A DNA stretch of 64,000 nucleotides from the NCBI GenBank assembly GCA_016713175.1, contig JADJPQ010000027.1, forward strand, positions 71,134 to 135,133, in the 5' to 3' direction. How positions within the stretch are numbered: position 1 is the first letter of the stretch; the number at the start of each line of letters is the position of its first letter. The stretch is from Planctomycetota bacterium. Its GTDB lineage: Bacteria > Planctomycetota > UBA1135 > UBA2386. The translations under genes were made by a program, and so were the position numbers. Under the pieces are notes generated by a model. The model worked only from the letters and a program-made list of their open reading frames with translations, did no database searches and was not told the origin of the DNA. This document shows positions 31,257 to 40,600 of the stretch, in pieces.

Positions 31257-32807
31257 ATGACCATGCTGTTCCGCTCCACCTCGTGTCTGTTGGCGCTAGC
31301 CGCCGCTGCCATCGCCCAGAACGACTTCGACCTCGACAAGACCGCCGCAGGCACGCTCGGCGGCGTGCTCGGCCTGCAGGTGCGCAACGCCCCGTCGAAT
31401 GCGCTGCTGCTGGTGATGCCCTCGTTCACCGGCGGACCGACGGCGCTGGCCACGTTCGATCCGACCGACACCCGCTCCGTCCAGGTCGGGCTGGACCTGT
31501 CGGCGAACTGGTTCACCCTGTTCACCAGCCCGACCGGCACGGCCGCCGTCAATGCGAACGTGCCGAACAACACCTCGTTCCAGGGTCTTCTGTTCCACTG
31601 GCAGACATTGACCGCCCCGGGCGCCACTCACCTCGTCGACAAGATCAGCAATGACGTGTTGACGCAGCTCGGCACCGCCAACCAAGGCGCGCCGGTCAAC
31701 ACCGCGCTGGCGGCCGCCCGCACGCTGTCGGCGGCGGTCGCGACGCCCGGATTCAACGCCGGCCAGGGCGATGTGATGGTCGCCGGCGGCGGCCAAGGAA
31801 CCCTGACCGCCGCCACCGGACTCGCGACCACCGAGATCTGGGACTTCCGGCACCTGCGGGCGAGGAGCGGCCCGACGATGAACTCGGCTCGCGCCGTGCA
31901 CGTCACGGTACCGCTGACCAACGGCCGGACGCTGCTGATCGGCGGCGTCGATGCGGTCGGCACCGTGCTGGCAACCTGCGAACTGTACGACCCGACGACG
32001 AATTCGTTCCTGGCGACCGGCTCGATGGCGCTGCCCCGCGTGATGCACGCCGCGACCCGGTTGCCCGATGGCCGGGTACTGGTCGGCGGTGGCACCAGTT
32101 CGCTGTTCGATCTGCCGTCGACGATCACCGGCGTCACCGACACCTGCGAGATCTACAACCCGACGACCGGCACCTGGTCGGGCGCGGCTCCGATCGGCGG
32201 CCGGCGGCTCGGACCGGCATTGACCACAACCAACAACAACCGCGTGCTGGTGTCGGGGGGCGTGCAGGTGACCCTGCTGTTCGGCGTCCCGATCGCGGCG
32301 GCGTCGACGACCGCGGTGCAGATCTACAACCCGGCGACCAACGCCTGGTCCGGCGGCCCGGCGATGCCGGCCGCGCGCGCCGGGCACCACTTCAACCAGG
32401 TCGCGCTGGCCGACGGGCGCGTGCTGATGACGGGTGGCATCAACGTGCCCGACCTGCTGAACGCGCAGAACGCCGCGCCGATCGCCAACGCCGATCTCTA
32501 CAACCCGGCAACCAACACCTGGACCGCGGTCAACATGCCGCGCGCTCGTTCGCTGCACTCGGCGACGCGGTTGCCGAGCGGCGACATCCTGGTCTGCGGC
32601 GGCAGCCAGGGGACGTTCACGGCACCGGTTTCGATCGCCAATGTCGACCGGTTCAACGCCGCGACTTCGACCTGGACCACGCTGGCGCCGTTGAGCACGC
32701 CGCGATCGGCGCATGTGGCGTGGCTGCAACCGGACGGCCTGCTGGTGCTGATCGGTGGTCAGGGCGCCACGACGACGACGGCATCGATCGAAGCGCTGCA
32801 CTTCTGA
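31257..32807 (+). CDS. Exported kelch-repeat protein
   Basis: A 516-residue protein with a signal peptide ending ALAAAAIAQ. A 130-residue N-terminal beta domain is followed by about six kelch-type repeats with the pattern GRVLVGGG ... CEIYNPTTGTWSGAAP ... R. Examples are NGRTLLIGGVDAVG, DGRVLVGGG, NNRVLVSGGV, DGRVLMTGGI and SGDILVCGGSQG. They should form a beta-propeller. Galactose oxidase-like Cys-Tyr features are not seen, so a binding role outside the cell is more likely. An ATG at 31263 is an alternative start. Confidence 0.78.
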   Translation: MTMLFRSTSCLLALAAAAIAQNDFDLDKTAAGTLGGVLGLQVRNAPSNALLLVMPSFTGGPTALATFDPTDTRSVQVGLDLSANWFTLFTSPTGTAAVNANVPNNTSFQGLLFHWQTLTAPGATHLVDKISNDVLTQLGTANQGAPVNTALAAARTLSAAVATPGFNAGQGDVMVAGGGQGTLTAATGLATTEIWDFRHLRARSGPTMNSARAVHVTVPLTNGRTLLIGGVDAVGTVLATCELYDPTTNSFLATGSMALPRVMHAATRLPDGRVLVGGGTSSLFDLPSTITGVTDTCEIYNPTTGTWSGAAPIGGRRLGPALTTTNNNRVLVSGGVQVTLLFGVPIAAASTTAVQIYNPATNAWSGGPAMPAARAGHHFNQVALADGRVLMTGGINVPDLLNAQNAAPIANADLYNPATNTWTAVNMPRARSLHSATRLPSGDILVCGGSQGTFTAPVSIANVDRFNAATSTWTTLAPLSTPRSAHVAWLQPDGLLVLIGGQGATTTTASIEALHF

Positions 32808-32837
32808 TCGCCAGGCGACCGGACACCGCGCCGCCGC

Positions 32838-34124
32838 TCAGTGTGCGGCGGCCGAGCCACGCGCGCCCGCCGGAGCCGGGGCATGCGGTGGCCTGAACGC
32901 GAGCGCCAACAGCACCGCGGCCACCGCCGCCATGCCCGTCGGCACCAGGAAAAGCGAGTGGTAGTCGACCGTGGCGACCTCCTTGCCGTCGACCATCGCC
33001 TTCGTGGTCAACGAATCGCGCAGCGGGAAGAAGATCCAGTTCGCGGCCAGATCGCCGAGCCCGAGGATCAGCAGGTTGAACAGCCCCTGCGCCGAGGTCC
33101 GCACGTCCTTGGGGAAGTAGGCGTCGACGAAGATGTAGACGGTCGCGAAGAAGAACGCGTAGCAGATGCCGTGCAGCACCTGCACCGCGACGATCACGGC
33201 CTGATGGTCGGAGTGCCCGAAATACGCGAACACACCAAAGCGCGCCGCGTGGCCGAGGATGCCCAGCACCATCGTCGTGCGCCAGCCGAGCCTGGCCAGC
33301 ACCGCGCCGAGCAACGCCATCGTCAGGATCTCCGCGACCTGACCGATGCTCATGATCGGCATGACCCACTGCTTCTCGACGCCGATCGCCGACAGGAAGC
33401 CCTCGGTGACCTTGAAGTAGCCGTTGTGGATCGTCGCATCGAGGAACGTCACGACGAACAGCACCAGCATGAACGGCTGGCCGAGCAGCTTCAGCGCCTT
33501 CACCCACGCCAGTTCGTCGACCGTGGTCGTCGCCGGCTTCGGCGGCGTATGCGGCAACGTCAGCGAGAAGCCAGCGAGCACGAACGACGCGATCGCCGAG
33601 ATCAGGAAGATGTGGCGACTGGCAGCCACCGCTTCGGCTTCGCCCAGCCCCGCCAGCAGGAAATAGAGTGGCCAGGCGGCCGCGATCCAGCCGATGGTGC
33701 CACCCATGCGCACCAGCCCGAACTCGCGCTGCGGATCGCGCAGGTTGGCGAACGCGATCGAGTTGGTGACCGAGATCGTCGGCACATAGAACAGCGAGTG
33801 GACCAGCATCAACCCGAAGAACAGGCCGAAGTCCGTCACCGTCCACAGCCCGATCAGGCTCAACCCGCCGACCAGGTGGCTGACGGCCACGAACTTCTCG
33901 CCGGCGAACTTGCGGTCCGCGAACTGATTGCTGAAGAAGACCGCGACGATCGAGGCAATCGCGAAGGCGCTGCCGATCCATGCCTGCTGGGTGGCCGAGA
34001 AGCCAAGCCCCCCTTTGCCGACATCGCCGCCCATATAGCCCCAGATCAGCGGCAGCCAGGCGCCCCAGATGAAGAACTGGAGGGCCATCATGACGAACAG
34101 ACGCCAGCGGTTGTTGGATTGCAT
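32838..34124 (-). CDS. MFS transporter, nucleoside:H+ symporter-like (NupG family style)
   Basis: A 428-residue protein with 12 predicted helices, starting MQSNNRWRLFVMMALQFFIW and GAWLPLIWGYM, a first helix typical of NupG/XapB-like symporters. Further marks are FFSNQFADRKFAGEK in the first cytoplasmic loop, FANLRDPQREFGLVRMGGTI and GWIAAAWPL in helix 5, and DAYFPKDVRTSAQGLFNLLI in helix 10. The substrate is probably a nucleoside or sugar-like compound, by family resemblance. ATG 34124 gives a sensible N-terminus. Confidence 0.75.
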   Translation of the reverse strand: MQSNNRWRLFVMMALQFFIWGAWLPLIWGYMGGDVGKGGLGFSATQQAWIGSAFAIASIVAVFFSNQFADRKFAGEKFVAVSHLVGGLSLIGLWTVTDFGLFFGLMLVHSLFYVPTISVTNSIAFANLRDPQREFGLVRMGGTIGWIAAAWPLYFLLAGLGEAEAVAASRHIFLISAIASFVLAGFSLTLPHTPPKPATTTVDELAWVKALKLLGQPFMLVLFVVTFLDATIHNGYFKVTEGFLSAIGVEKQWVMPIMSIGQVAEILTMALLGAVLARLGWRTTMVLGILGHAARFGVFAYFGHSDHQAVIVAVQVLHGICYAFFFATVYIFVDAYFPKDVRTSAQGLFNLLILGLGDLAANWIFFPLRDSLTTKAMVDGKEVATVDYHSLFLVPTGMAAVAAVLLALAFRPPHAPAPAGARGSAAAH

Positions 34125-34206
34125 GCGAGCGGACGGAGAGGGTGCCGCGGCAGAGTAGGCGGCGACCCAGTGCACGCAAGCGCGCTGGCGCAAACGGTCG
34201 GGCGGC

Positions 34207-35082
34207 TCAGGCCACCCGGACACCCATGTCGCGCGCCATCTCCAGCAGCCGCGCCACCCGATCCTCGATCGGCGGGTGGGTCGCGAACAATCGGAACAGG
34301 CCCATGCCGGTCAGCGGATTGACGATCGCGAGGCTGGCGGTCGCCGGCGCCGGCGCCGGCGCGCCATTCTGGACCATCATCTCGCCGGTCCGCTGCAGCT
34401 TCTGCAGTGCCCGGGCCAGACCTTCCGGATCCTGGGTCAACCGCGCCGCCCATTCATCGGCCAGGTACTCGCGTGACCGACTGATGCCCATCTGCAGCAT
34501 CGTCGCCGCGATCGGCGCCAGAAAAGCCATCAGCAGGCCGCCGCCGGCACCGCCACCCTCGCCTTCCTCGTCGCTCGATTGGCTGGTGCCGAAGATCGCC
34601 GCCCACTGGATCGCGTTGGCGAAGTAGCTGATCGCCGTCGCGCCGGCCGCGGCGATGGTCGCCACCAGGGTGTCGCGGTTGCGAACGTGCGCCAGTTCGT
34701 GCGCGATCACGCCGCGCAGCTCCCGGCCATCGCACATCCGCAACAGCCCCTCGGTCACCGCGACCAGCGCATTCGCCGGATTGCGTCCGGTCGCAAATGC
34801 GTTCGGGGTCTGGTCCGGCACGATCGCGACGCGAGGCTTGGGGATCCCGGCCCGGGCCGCCAGGTCGCCCACCATCGCGTGCAGCGCCGGCGCCTCGTGC
34901 TCGTCGATCACCCGCGCTCCGCTCATGCGCACGATGCGGTCGCTGAAGAAGTACGACACCAGGTTCATCACGATCGCGATCGCGAGGAACACGTGCAGGG
35001 CCGTGCCGCCGATCGCCCCGCCGATGCCGACGAGGAGAGCGGACAGCGCGCCGAGCAGCAGGATGGTCTTCAGTTGATTCAT
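34207..35082 (-). CDS. htpX: Zinc metalloprotease HtpX
   Basis: A 291-residue M48B membrane protease. Helices lie near residues 5-21 and 28-44, the zinc motif is GVIAHELAHVRNRDT (HExxH), two helices follow, then the third zinc ligand lies in SRSREYLADEWAARLT. The C-terminal LFATHPPIEDRVARLLEM block is the conserved HPP motif of HtpX. The full domain set and size match the family. HtpX degrades damaged membrane proteins. A small zinc-ribbon and an HPF-like gene lie upstream on the same strand. Confidence 0.93.
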   Translation of the reverse strand: MNQLKTILLLGALSALLVGIGGAIGGTALHVFLAIAIVMNLVSYFFSDRIVRMSGARVIDEHEAPALHAMVGDLAARAGIPKPRVAIVPDQTPNAFATGRNPANALVAVTEGLLRMCDGRELRGVIAHELAHVRNRDTLVATIAAAGATAISYFANAIQWAAIFGTSQSSDEEGEGGGAGGGLLMAFLAPIAATMLQMGISRSREYLADEWAARLTQDPEGLARALQKLQRTGEMMVQNGAPAPAPATASLAIVNPLTGMGLFRLFATHPPIEDRVARLLEMARDMGVRVA

Positions 35083-35139
35083 GGTCTTGGGCAGATGCGC
35101 CGCCACCGGCTGGCGGTCGCGGCGTGGTCAATCGGTAGG

Positions 35140-35442
35140 TCAATCGAACAGTTCGAACAAGCCGCGCCAGCCGCGCTTGCGTTCTGGCGGTCGCGGACCG
35201 GCGTCGCCGCCGCGTTCGCGCCGCCCGAAGTCGTCACCATCATCATCGTCGTCGTCGTCGCGCCGGCCGAACGCCGCGCTGCGGGCATGCCCGGCAGCCT
35301 CCCGATCGGCCAGCACCGACTGCATGCGTTCGAGCTCACCGCGATCGAGCCAGATGCCACGACACTGCGGACAGACATCGATGTGGATGCCCTCGCGCAC
35401 CGTCTCGTCGAGCACCCGGCCCTCGCAACGCGGGCACTTCAT
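35140..35442 (-). CDS. Small zinc-ribbon protein (zf-TFIIB type)
   Basis: A 100-residue protein. The N-terminus MKCPRCEGRVLDET and IDVCPQCRGIWLDRGELE form a four-Cys zinc ribbon of the zf-TFIIB family (CxxC ... CxxC, then the WLDRGEL helix). The middle is an Asp/Arg-rich low-complexity stretch and the end GWRGLFELFD is hydrophobic. The start overlaps the stop of the HPF-like gene upstream by 4 bp (ATGA), so the two are co-translated. Confidence 0.8.
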   Translation of the reverse strand: MKCPRCEGRVLDETVREGIHIDVCPQCRGIWLDRGELERMQSVLADREAAGHARSAAFGRRDDDDDDDGDDFGRRERGGDAGPRPPERKRGWRGLFELFD

Positions 35443-35756
35443 CGGCGGGCCTCGCGGCGCCGCCGAGCGGCGACCCGGCCGAGCATCCGCGCAGCCCGGC
35501 GCGCCAACCGGTGCACCGCCTTCTCGGCCTTGGCATCGGTGTCCTCGAGCCAGACATCGGGACCACCCACGACCTTGATCGCGAGCGTGCAGCGTTGGTC
35601 TTCGCCGCCGCGCGGGCCGTTCTGGTCGCGCACACGCAGCGCGACCTCGGCGATCTTCGGCGCGAACCGGTCGAGGGCGAAACCGAGCGTGCGCCGGGCG
35701 AACCAGGCGATCTGCTCACACGGACGTCGATCGAGGAAAGACACCAGGATGTTCAT
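35439..35756 (-). CDS. HPF/RaiA-like ribosome-associated protein
   Basis: A 105-residue protein resembling the ribosome hibernation factor fold: a first beta-strand (MNILVSFLD), an alpha helix, then VALRVRDQNGPRGGEDQRCT and LAIKVVGGPDVWLEDTDAKA, ending in a basic helix. The DQNGPRGGxDxxC block is characteristic of a divergent HPF/RaiA subgroup. A second, more canonical HPF is encoded at 55547. It heads the pair with the zinc-ribbon protein. Confidence 0.7.
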   Translation of the reverse strand: MNILVSFLDRRPCEQIAWFARRTLGFALDRFAPKIAEVALRVRDQNGPRGGEDQRCTLAIKVVGGPDVWLEDTDAKAEKAVHRLARRAARMLGRVAARRRREARR

Positions 35757-35840
35757 CGGGGTCGTGGCTCCATGCCGCCACCTTGGCGACGGCAGAGGAT
35801 CGGCTCGGACGATGCATCCGACAAATCGAACCTTCCGCAG

Positions 35841-35862
35841 TAATCATTAGTCATTGGTTCAC
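35841..35862 (+). promoter_or_regulatory. AT-rich promoter or LysR-site candidate upstream of nhaR
   Basis: The stretch starting TAATCATTAGTCATTGG is strikingly AT-rich in a GC-rich context and contains a near-direct repeat (TCATTA, TCATTG), 33-54 bp upstream of the nhaR start. It may be the promoter or an autoregulatory LysR-type site; no clear -35/-10 pair was resolved. Confidence 0.35.
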
Positions 35863-35894
35863 CATCTGCCGGCCCGAGGACTACCATCCGGCGG

Positions 35895-36818
35895 ATGGAC
35901 TGGCTGAACTACCACCACCTGCGCTACTTCTGGACCGTCGCCAAGGAGGGCAGCATCGCCCGGGCGAGCCAGGTGCTGCATGTCTCGCAGCCATCGATCA
36001 GTTCACAGCTCCGGCTGCTCGAACAGGCGCTCGGCGAGAAGCTGCTGCAGAAGCACGGCCGTGGCCTGCAACTGACCGAGATGGGCCGCATGGTGCTGGT
36101 CTACGCCGAGCAGATCTTCGCGCTCGGCAAGGAACTGCTGGATGCGGTGCACGACCGCCCGACCGGCCAGCCGCTGCGGCTGCAGATCGGCATCGTCGAC
36201 GTGATGCCGAAGATCCTGGCGTTCCGCCTGCTGGAGCCGGTGTTCGCGCTCGACACGCCGGTGCGGCTGATCGTCCGCGAGGACCGCCCGGAACGGCTGC
36301 TGGCCGAACTGGCGAACTACGAACTCGACCTGGTCATCACCGACACGCCGCACACCGGCGGTGGTCGCGTGCGCACCTGGCAGCATCCGCTGGGCCACAG
36401 CGAGATCTCGGTGTTCGGGAGCGGCAAGCTGGCCAAGGCCGCGCGCGCGGCGTTTCCGCAGAGCCTCGGCGGACTGCCGGTGCTGCTGCCGACCGAGCAC
36501 GGCGAACTGCGCCGCGACGTCGACGACTGGCAGCGGCGGCACGACCTGCGACTGCACGTGGTCGGAGAGTTCGAGGACTCGGCGTTGCTGAAGACGTTCG
36601 CGCAGCACGGCCGCGGGCTGATGTTCGCGCCGACGGTGCTGACCGCCGACCTGAAGGAGCAGCACGGCCTGCTGCCGTGCGGCCTGCTCGATGGCGCGCA
36701 CATCCGCTACTGGGCGATCACCGTCGAACGCAAGGTCCGCCACGCGGCGGTGGCGGCGATCCTGGTGGCGGCGCGCGCGGGTCTGTTCGGCCACGCCCCG
36801 GCCGTCGGCCGGCACTGA
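35895..36818 (+). CDS. nhaR: LysR-family regulator, NhaR-like
   Basis: A 307-residue LysR-type protein. The N-terminal winged helix is WLNYHHLRYFWTVAKEGSIA and RASQVLHVSQPSISSQLRLL, which matches NhaR (activator of Na+/H+ antiporter genes in response to Na+) more closely than generic LysR. The co-inducer domain follows: LQIGIVDVMPKILAFRLLEP and later ELANYELDLVITDTP. No nhaA gene lies in the window. It is convergent with the Gfo/Idh gene. Confidence 0.8.
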   Translation: MDWLNYHHLRYFWTVAKEGSIARASQVLHVSQPSISSQLRLLEQALGEKLLQKHGRGLQLTEMGRMVLVYAEQIFALGKELLDAVHDRPTGQPLRLQIGIVDVMPKILAFRLLEPVFALDTPVRLIVREDRPERLLAELANYELDLVITDTPHTGGGRVRTWQHPLGHSEISVFGSGKLAKAARAAFPQSLGGLPVLLPTEHGELRRDVDDWQRRHDLRLHVVGEFEDSALLKTFAQHGRGLMFAPTVLTADLKEQHGLLPCGLLDGAHIRYWAITVERKVRHAAVAAILVAARAGLFGHAPAVGRH

Positions 36819-36837
36819 ACGCAGCGGCGGCGACGGC

Positions 36838-38160
36838 TCAGCCGTTCTTCGGCTTCTCGCCGAGGCCGGCGATCCTGGTGATCCCGGGTCGGGCGACGAC
36901 CGGCGGCGGCACCGGCATGTCGAACGCGAGCTTCTCCGGCACCAGCACTTCGTTGTTCTGCAGCGCTTCGTCCCAGGTCACGCGCCGGCCGGTGTAGCCG
37001 GCCATCCGCCCCTGGATGGCCATCAGCGTGCTCTTGCACATGTAGTCGGCATTGTCGATCCGCTTGCCGCCGCGCACTGCGGCAAACAGCGCGTCGTGCT
37101 CGTTCTGGTACATGTCACCGATCGGGTCGGTGTGCTTCCACGCGTTCTTGCCGGTGATCTGGTGGTCGAACACCTTGGCGCGCCCCTCGGTCCCGAGCAC
37201 CAGTTCGTTGGCGTTGCGCCAGCAGTCGTTCTGCTGCCGGCAGTAGGCGTAGCCGCGCGTGCCATCGGCCCACTCGTAGATGGTCGCGAAGTGGTCGAAC
37301 ACCTCGCCGTAGATCGCGTCCGTGCGCGACTGCCGGCCGCCCAGCGACACCGCGGCAATCGGGTAGACATCCTTCTTGATCCACGCCATCACGTCGAGCG
37401 TGTGGATGTGCTGCTCGGCGATGTGGTCACCGGACAACCAGGTGTAGTAGAGCCAGTTGCGCATCTGCCATTCGAGCTCCGACCAGCCGTCTTCGCGCTT
37501 GAAGCTCCACAGCCCACCGGTGATGTAGTCGCCCTGGATCGCCAGGATCTCGCCGACGGCACCTTCCTGCAGCCGCTGCACGATCGCGCGCCGGCCCTCG
37601 TGGTAGCGGTAGCACAGACCGCTGACGACGTTCAGCTTCTTCTGCCGCGCGACCTCGCAGGCCGCCATCACGCGGCGAACGCCCGGCGAATCGGTCGCCA
37701 CGGGCTTCTCGGCGAAGATGTGGACGCCGGCGGCCACCGCCTTCTCGATGTGGTCAGGCCGGAACCCGGGCGGCGAAGTCAGCAGGATCACGTCGACGCC
37801 GGCGGCCAGCACCTTGTCGATCGAGTCGAGCCCGACGAAGCGCCGCTCGGGCGGCACGTCGACCTGCTTCTTGGCGCGATCGACACCGAGCGACTCGACG
37901 AGGCTGTCGAGACTGCCCTCGAGCCGATTGATGAACGCATCGCCCATGGCGACCAGCACGTTCTCCGGATGCGCGTTCAGCGCCTGCAACACCGCGCCCG
38001 AACCACGACCGCCGCAGCCGACGATGCCCACGCGCAGGCGGTCACTGCCTTGCACATGCACGCCGGACGCGGCGGCGAGCGACGACACGGAGCCGGCCGC
38101 CATCGCGGCGGTGGCCGAGGAGACGGACGCGAGGAACGAGCGGCGGGAGGATCCGGTCAT
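36838..38160 (-). CDS. Tat-exported Gfo/Idh/MocA family oxidoreductase
   Basis: A 440-residue protein. A twin-arginine signal is visible (SSRRSFLASVSSATAAMAAG). The Rossmann NAD(P) motif is VGIVGCGGRGSGAV (GxGxxG) near residue 45. The catalytic AEKPVA (EKP) motif is near residue 130. WLSGDHIAEQHIHTLDVMAW carries the family's conserved His cluster near residues 240-260. This is the common exported oxidoreductase class linked to carbohydrate processing. The substrate is unknown. It is divergent from the prenyltransferase-like gene, with 169 bp between. Confidence 0.88.
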   Translation of the reverse strand: MTGSSRRSFLASVSSATAAMAAGSVSSLAAASGVHVQGSDRLRVGIVGCGGRGSGAVLQALNAHPENVLVAMGDAFINRLEGSLDSLVESLGVDRAKKQVDVPPERRFVGLDSIDKVLAAGVDVILLTSPPGFRPDHIEKAVAAGVHIFAEKPVATDSPGVRRVMAACEVARQKKLNVVSGLCYRYHEGRRAIVQRLQEGAVGEILAIQGDYITGGLWSFKREDGWSELEWQMRNWLYYTWLSGDHIAEQHIHTLDVMAWIKKDVYPIAAVSLGGRQSRTDAIYGEVFDHFATIYEWADGTRGYAYCRQQNDCWRNANELVLGTEGRAKVFDHQITGKNAWKHTDPIGDMYQNEHDALFAAVRGGKRIDNADYMCKSTLMAIQGRMAGYTGRRVTWDEALQNNEVLVPEKLAFDMPVPPPVVARPGITRIAGLGEKPKNG

Positions 38161-38329
38161 GTTGCTTGGTCGGGGGCGGGAGTCGCGGGCAGAAGGCATG
38201 CAGCCTATCCTCGCGCGAGCGCCCCTCCACGGCCCGGATGGACAAGTTCCCGGTCGCCTGAAGGCTCGCGACGACTTCGTGACCGCGCGCGGGCTGACGG
38301 CAGCGCGAGGGGCGCTACGATCCACCGCC

Positions 38330-39457
38330 ATGTCGCTCGTCGCCATGCTGCTGTCCGTCGGGCTGCTGCCGCAGCGACCCGAGCCGGTGATCCTGGACGC
38401 GCAGGCGGAGCCGATCAAGATCGCCGACGCCGAGCACCTGCGCGCCTGCGACGCGGCCCTGGCGCGCGGTCTGCAGTGGCTGGCGGCGCGGCAGACGCCG
38501 GCCGGGGCGTTCACCGGCATCGTCGGCCACAAACGCGGCGACGACTACCTCGAGATCGGCACCGGCATGCCGGTCAGCCAGCAGGAGGCGTCCGGCCACG
38601 GCCACATGGGCGTCACCGCATTGTGCGGCATGGCGTTCCTCGCCGGCGGCAACCTGCCGGACCGCGGCCGCCACGGCGCGGTCGTGCAACGGACGCTCGA
38701 CTACGTGACCAAGCACGTGCACGAGAACGGCTACATCTCCGATGCCGGCACGCGGATGTACAGCCATGCGTTCGCGACCCTGTTCCTCGCCGAGATCCAC
38801 GGCATGGCGGGAGGCACCACCGCCAAGGACGCGCTCGAACGGGCCGTCCACCTGATCGTCGACTGCCAGAACGGGCTCGGCGGCTGGCGCTACAATCCGT
38901 TCGATCGCGAACTCGACCTGTCGGTCACCGTCTGCCAGGTGCAGGCGCTGCGGGCGGCGCGCAACATCGGCATCCAGGTGCCGGTGGCGACCATCGACGC
39001 GGCGATGGACTACGTCAAGAAGAGCCGCGTTGCCGCCGGCCGCTACCGCGGGCTGTTCTACTACAAGATCCACGGCCGCGGCGGCTACGAGAAGCCGACC
39101 GAGTTCGCGATCAACGCTGCGGCGCTGACCGCGTTGTCGTCGGCGGGTGTCTACGAACAGGAACTCGCCGACCCGGTGCTCGACTTCCTCGACCGCGAAT
39201 ACCCACAGATCGCGAGCTGGTACGCCGACCACTACTACTTCTGGTACGGCAACTACTACGCCTGCCAGGCCTACTACCAGTTCGGCGGCGAGCGCTTCCG
39301 GCGCTACTTCCAGCGCGTATCCAAGGATCTGTTGGGGATGCAACAGGCCGACGGCCGGTGGGTCGATCGCGTCGGCCCCGGTGATGAGTTTTCCACAGCC
39401 GTCGCCTGCATCGTGCTCGGCATGCCCAAGCATTACCTGCCGATCTTCCAGCGGTAG
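38330..39457 (+). CDS. Prenyltransferase/squalene-oxidase repeat protein
   Basis: A 375-residue alpha-alpha barrel protein starting MSLVAMLLSVGLLPQ, a likely signal peptide. Repeats carry QW-like motifs: LARGLQWLAARQTPAGAF, LIVDCQNGLGGWRYNPF and LLGMQQADGRWVDRVGPGDE, with the final FSTAVACIVLGMP. The set matches the squalene cyclase/prenyltransferase repeat superfamily, but no DxDD or other cyclase acid motif is seen. A non-enzymatic or protein-binding role of the alpha2-macroglobulin-barrel type is possible. Confidence 0.7.
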   Translation: MSLVAMLLSVGLLPQRPEPVILDAQAEPIKIADAEHLRACDAALARGLQWLAARQTPAGAFTGIVGHKRGDDYLEIGTGMPVSQQEASGHGHMGVTALCGMAFLAGGNLPDRGRHGAVVQRTLDYVTKHVHENGYISDAGTRMYSHAFATLFLAEIHGMAGGTTAKDALERAVHLIVDCQNGLGGWRYNPFDRELDLSVTVCQVQALRAARNIGIQVPVATIDAAMDYVKKSRVAAGRYRGLFYYKIHGRGGYEKPTEFAINAAALTALSSAGVYEQELADPVLDFLDREYPQIASWYADHYYFWYGNYYACQAYYQFGGERFRRYFQRVSKDLLGMQQADGRWVDRVGPGDEFSTAVACIVLGMPKHYLPIFQR

Positions 39458-39528
39458 CCGTTGCCGCTTGATTCTGACCGGGCCGCGCGCAGGATGGCCC
39501 GTCGGTCCTAACCGGTCAGACTGGGAGC

Positions 39529-40578
39529 ATGCAGAACCACTTTCCACGCGTACTTCTCGCCGCGTGCCTGTGCGCCGTTGCCGCGGCGCAGGGGCCCGGC
39601 ACCGACGGCCAGAGGCCGCCGGCCCCCCGCCCATCCCTCGATCCGCTGCTCGGCGGTCTCGGCCTCGAGCCGGCCACGAGCTCGCGCTACGCCGACCTGG
39701 CGCGGCAGGACACCGACTACTCCCTGTACTCGATGTTCCAGCAGCACCATGGCGACTTCATGCAGCGGCGCGAGCGCTACAACCCAGGAGTCGAGATGCG
39801 CGGCCGGCTGCTGCCCAACTACGCGATCAAGAACGAACCGGGCCACTTCGACCTGCTGCAGTACGGCATCGACCTGGAAATCCCGACCCTGGTGTCGTCT
39901 GACGGCTACCTGCTGTTCGGCGCCTACTACGACGGTCGTCAGTACCAGACCAAGGACATGCAGCTCGGCGACGAGACGCTGAATGCGGCTGGAGCCAAGG
40001 TCGGCTTCGGTGCGTTCCTCGACGACAACGTGTTCCTCGAACTGACCCTGGCGCCGGGCATCTGGTCCGATCTGGACGGCGGCCTGCACCACAAGGACTT
40101 CGACTTCCCGGGCAAGGTCCTGTTCACCTGGCGCACGACGCCGGACTTCTTCTTCAAGCTCGGCGCGCGCTACAACCAGGTGTTCGAAGAAGCACCGTGG
40201 CTGCCGTACGTCGGCTTCTCGTGGAATCTCAGCGAGAACTTCCGCCTCGACGTGCTCGCGCCCGAGAGTCTCGAGTTCTCGTGGTGGCCGAACGCGACCT
40301 TCGGCATCCCGATCGGCGCGGAGATCACCGGCGCGCAGTACCACGTCCGCACCGCGGCCGGAGCCGGCAACGAGCGTGACGACGTGCAGGTGCAAGAGAT
40401 CGTCGTCTACGGCGGTCTGATCATCCGGCCGACCGACCATTTCTCGATCACCGGCAAGGCCGGCCTGACGGTCGCCGGCGACTACGATCTGACGAGCGGC
40501 GCCGCTGGCTTCAACCGCGTCGAGGGCACGCTCGAGCGCGGCTTCTTCGCCGAGATCGCGTTCGGTTTCGACTTCTGA
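39529..40578 (+). CDS. Probable outer-membrane beta-barrel protein (DUF6268-like)
   Basis: A 349-residue exported protein with a signal peptide ending CAVAAAQ. The mature part has regularly spaced amphipathic beta-strands (for example HFDLLQYGIDLEIPTLVSSD, FFFKLGARYNQVFEEAPWLP, FFAEIAFGFDF) and ends in Phe, as barrel proteins usually do. The sequence RGFFAEIAFGFDF at the C-terminus is a likely BAM signal. A DUF6268-type match is from memory and unverified. Ligand unknown. Confidence 0.65.
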   Translation: MQNHFPRVLLAACLCAVAAAQGPGTDGQRPPAPRPSLDPLLGGLGLEPATSSRYADLARQDTDYSLYSMFQQHHGDFMQRRERYNPGVEMRGRLLPNYAIKNEPGHFDLLQYGIDLEIPTLVSSDGYLLFGAYYDGRQYQTKDMQLGDETLNAAGAKVGFGAFLDDNVFLELTLAPGIWSDLDGGLHHKDFDFPGKVLFTWRTTPDFFFKLGARYNQVFEEAPWLPYVGFSWNLSENFRLDVLAPESLEFSWWPNATFGIPIGAEITGAQYHVRTAAGAGNERDDVQVQEIVVYGGLIIRPTDHFSITGKAGLTVAGDYDLTSGAAGFNRVEGTLERGFFAEIAFGFDF

Positions 40579-40600
40579 AGGATCAGGGGCCTCGGAAGGA

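Noticed and set aside
38330..39457. Calling the prenyltransferase-repeat protein a squalene cyclase
   Set aside because: It is about half the usual cyclase length and lacks a DxDD motif.
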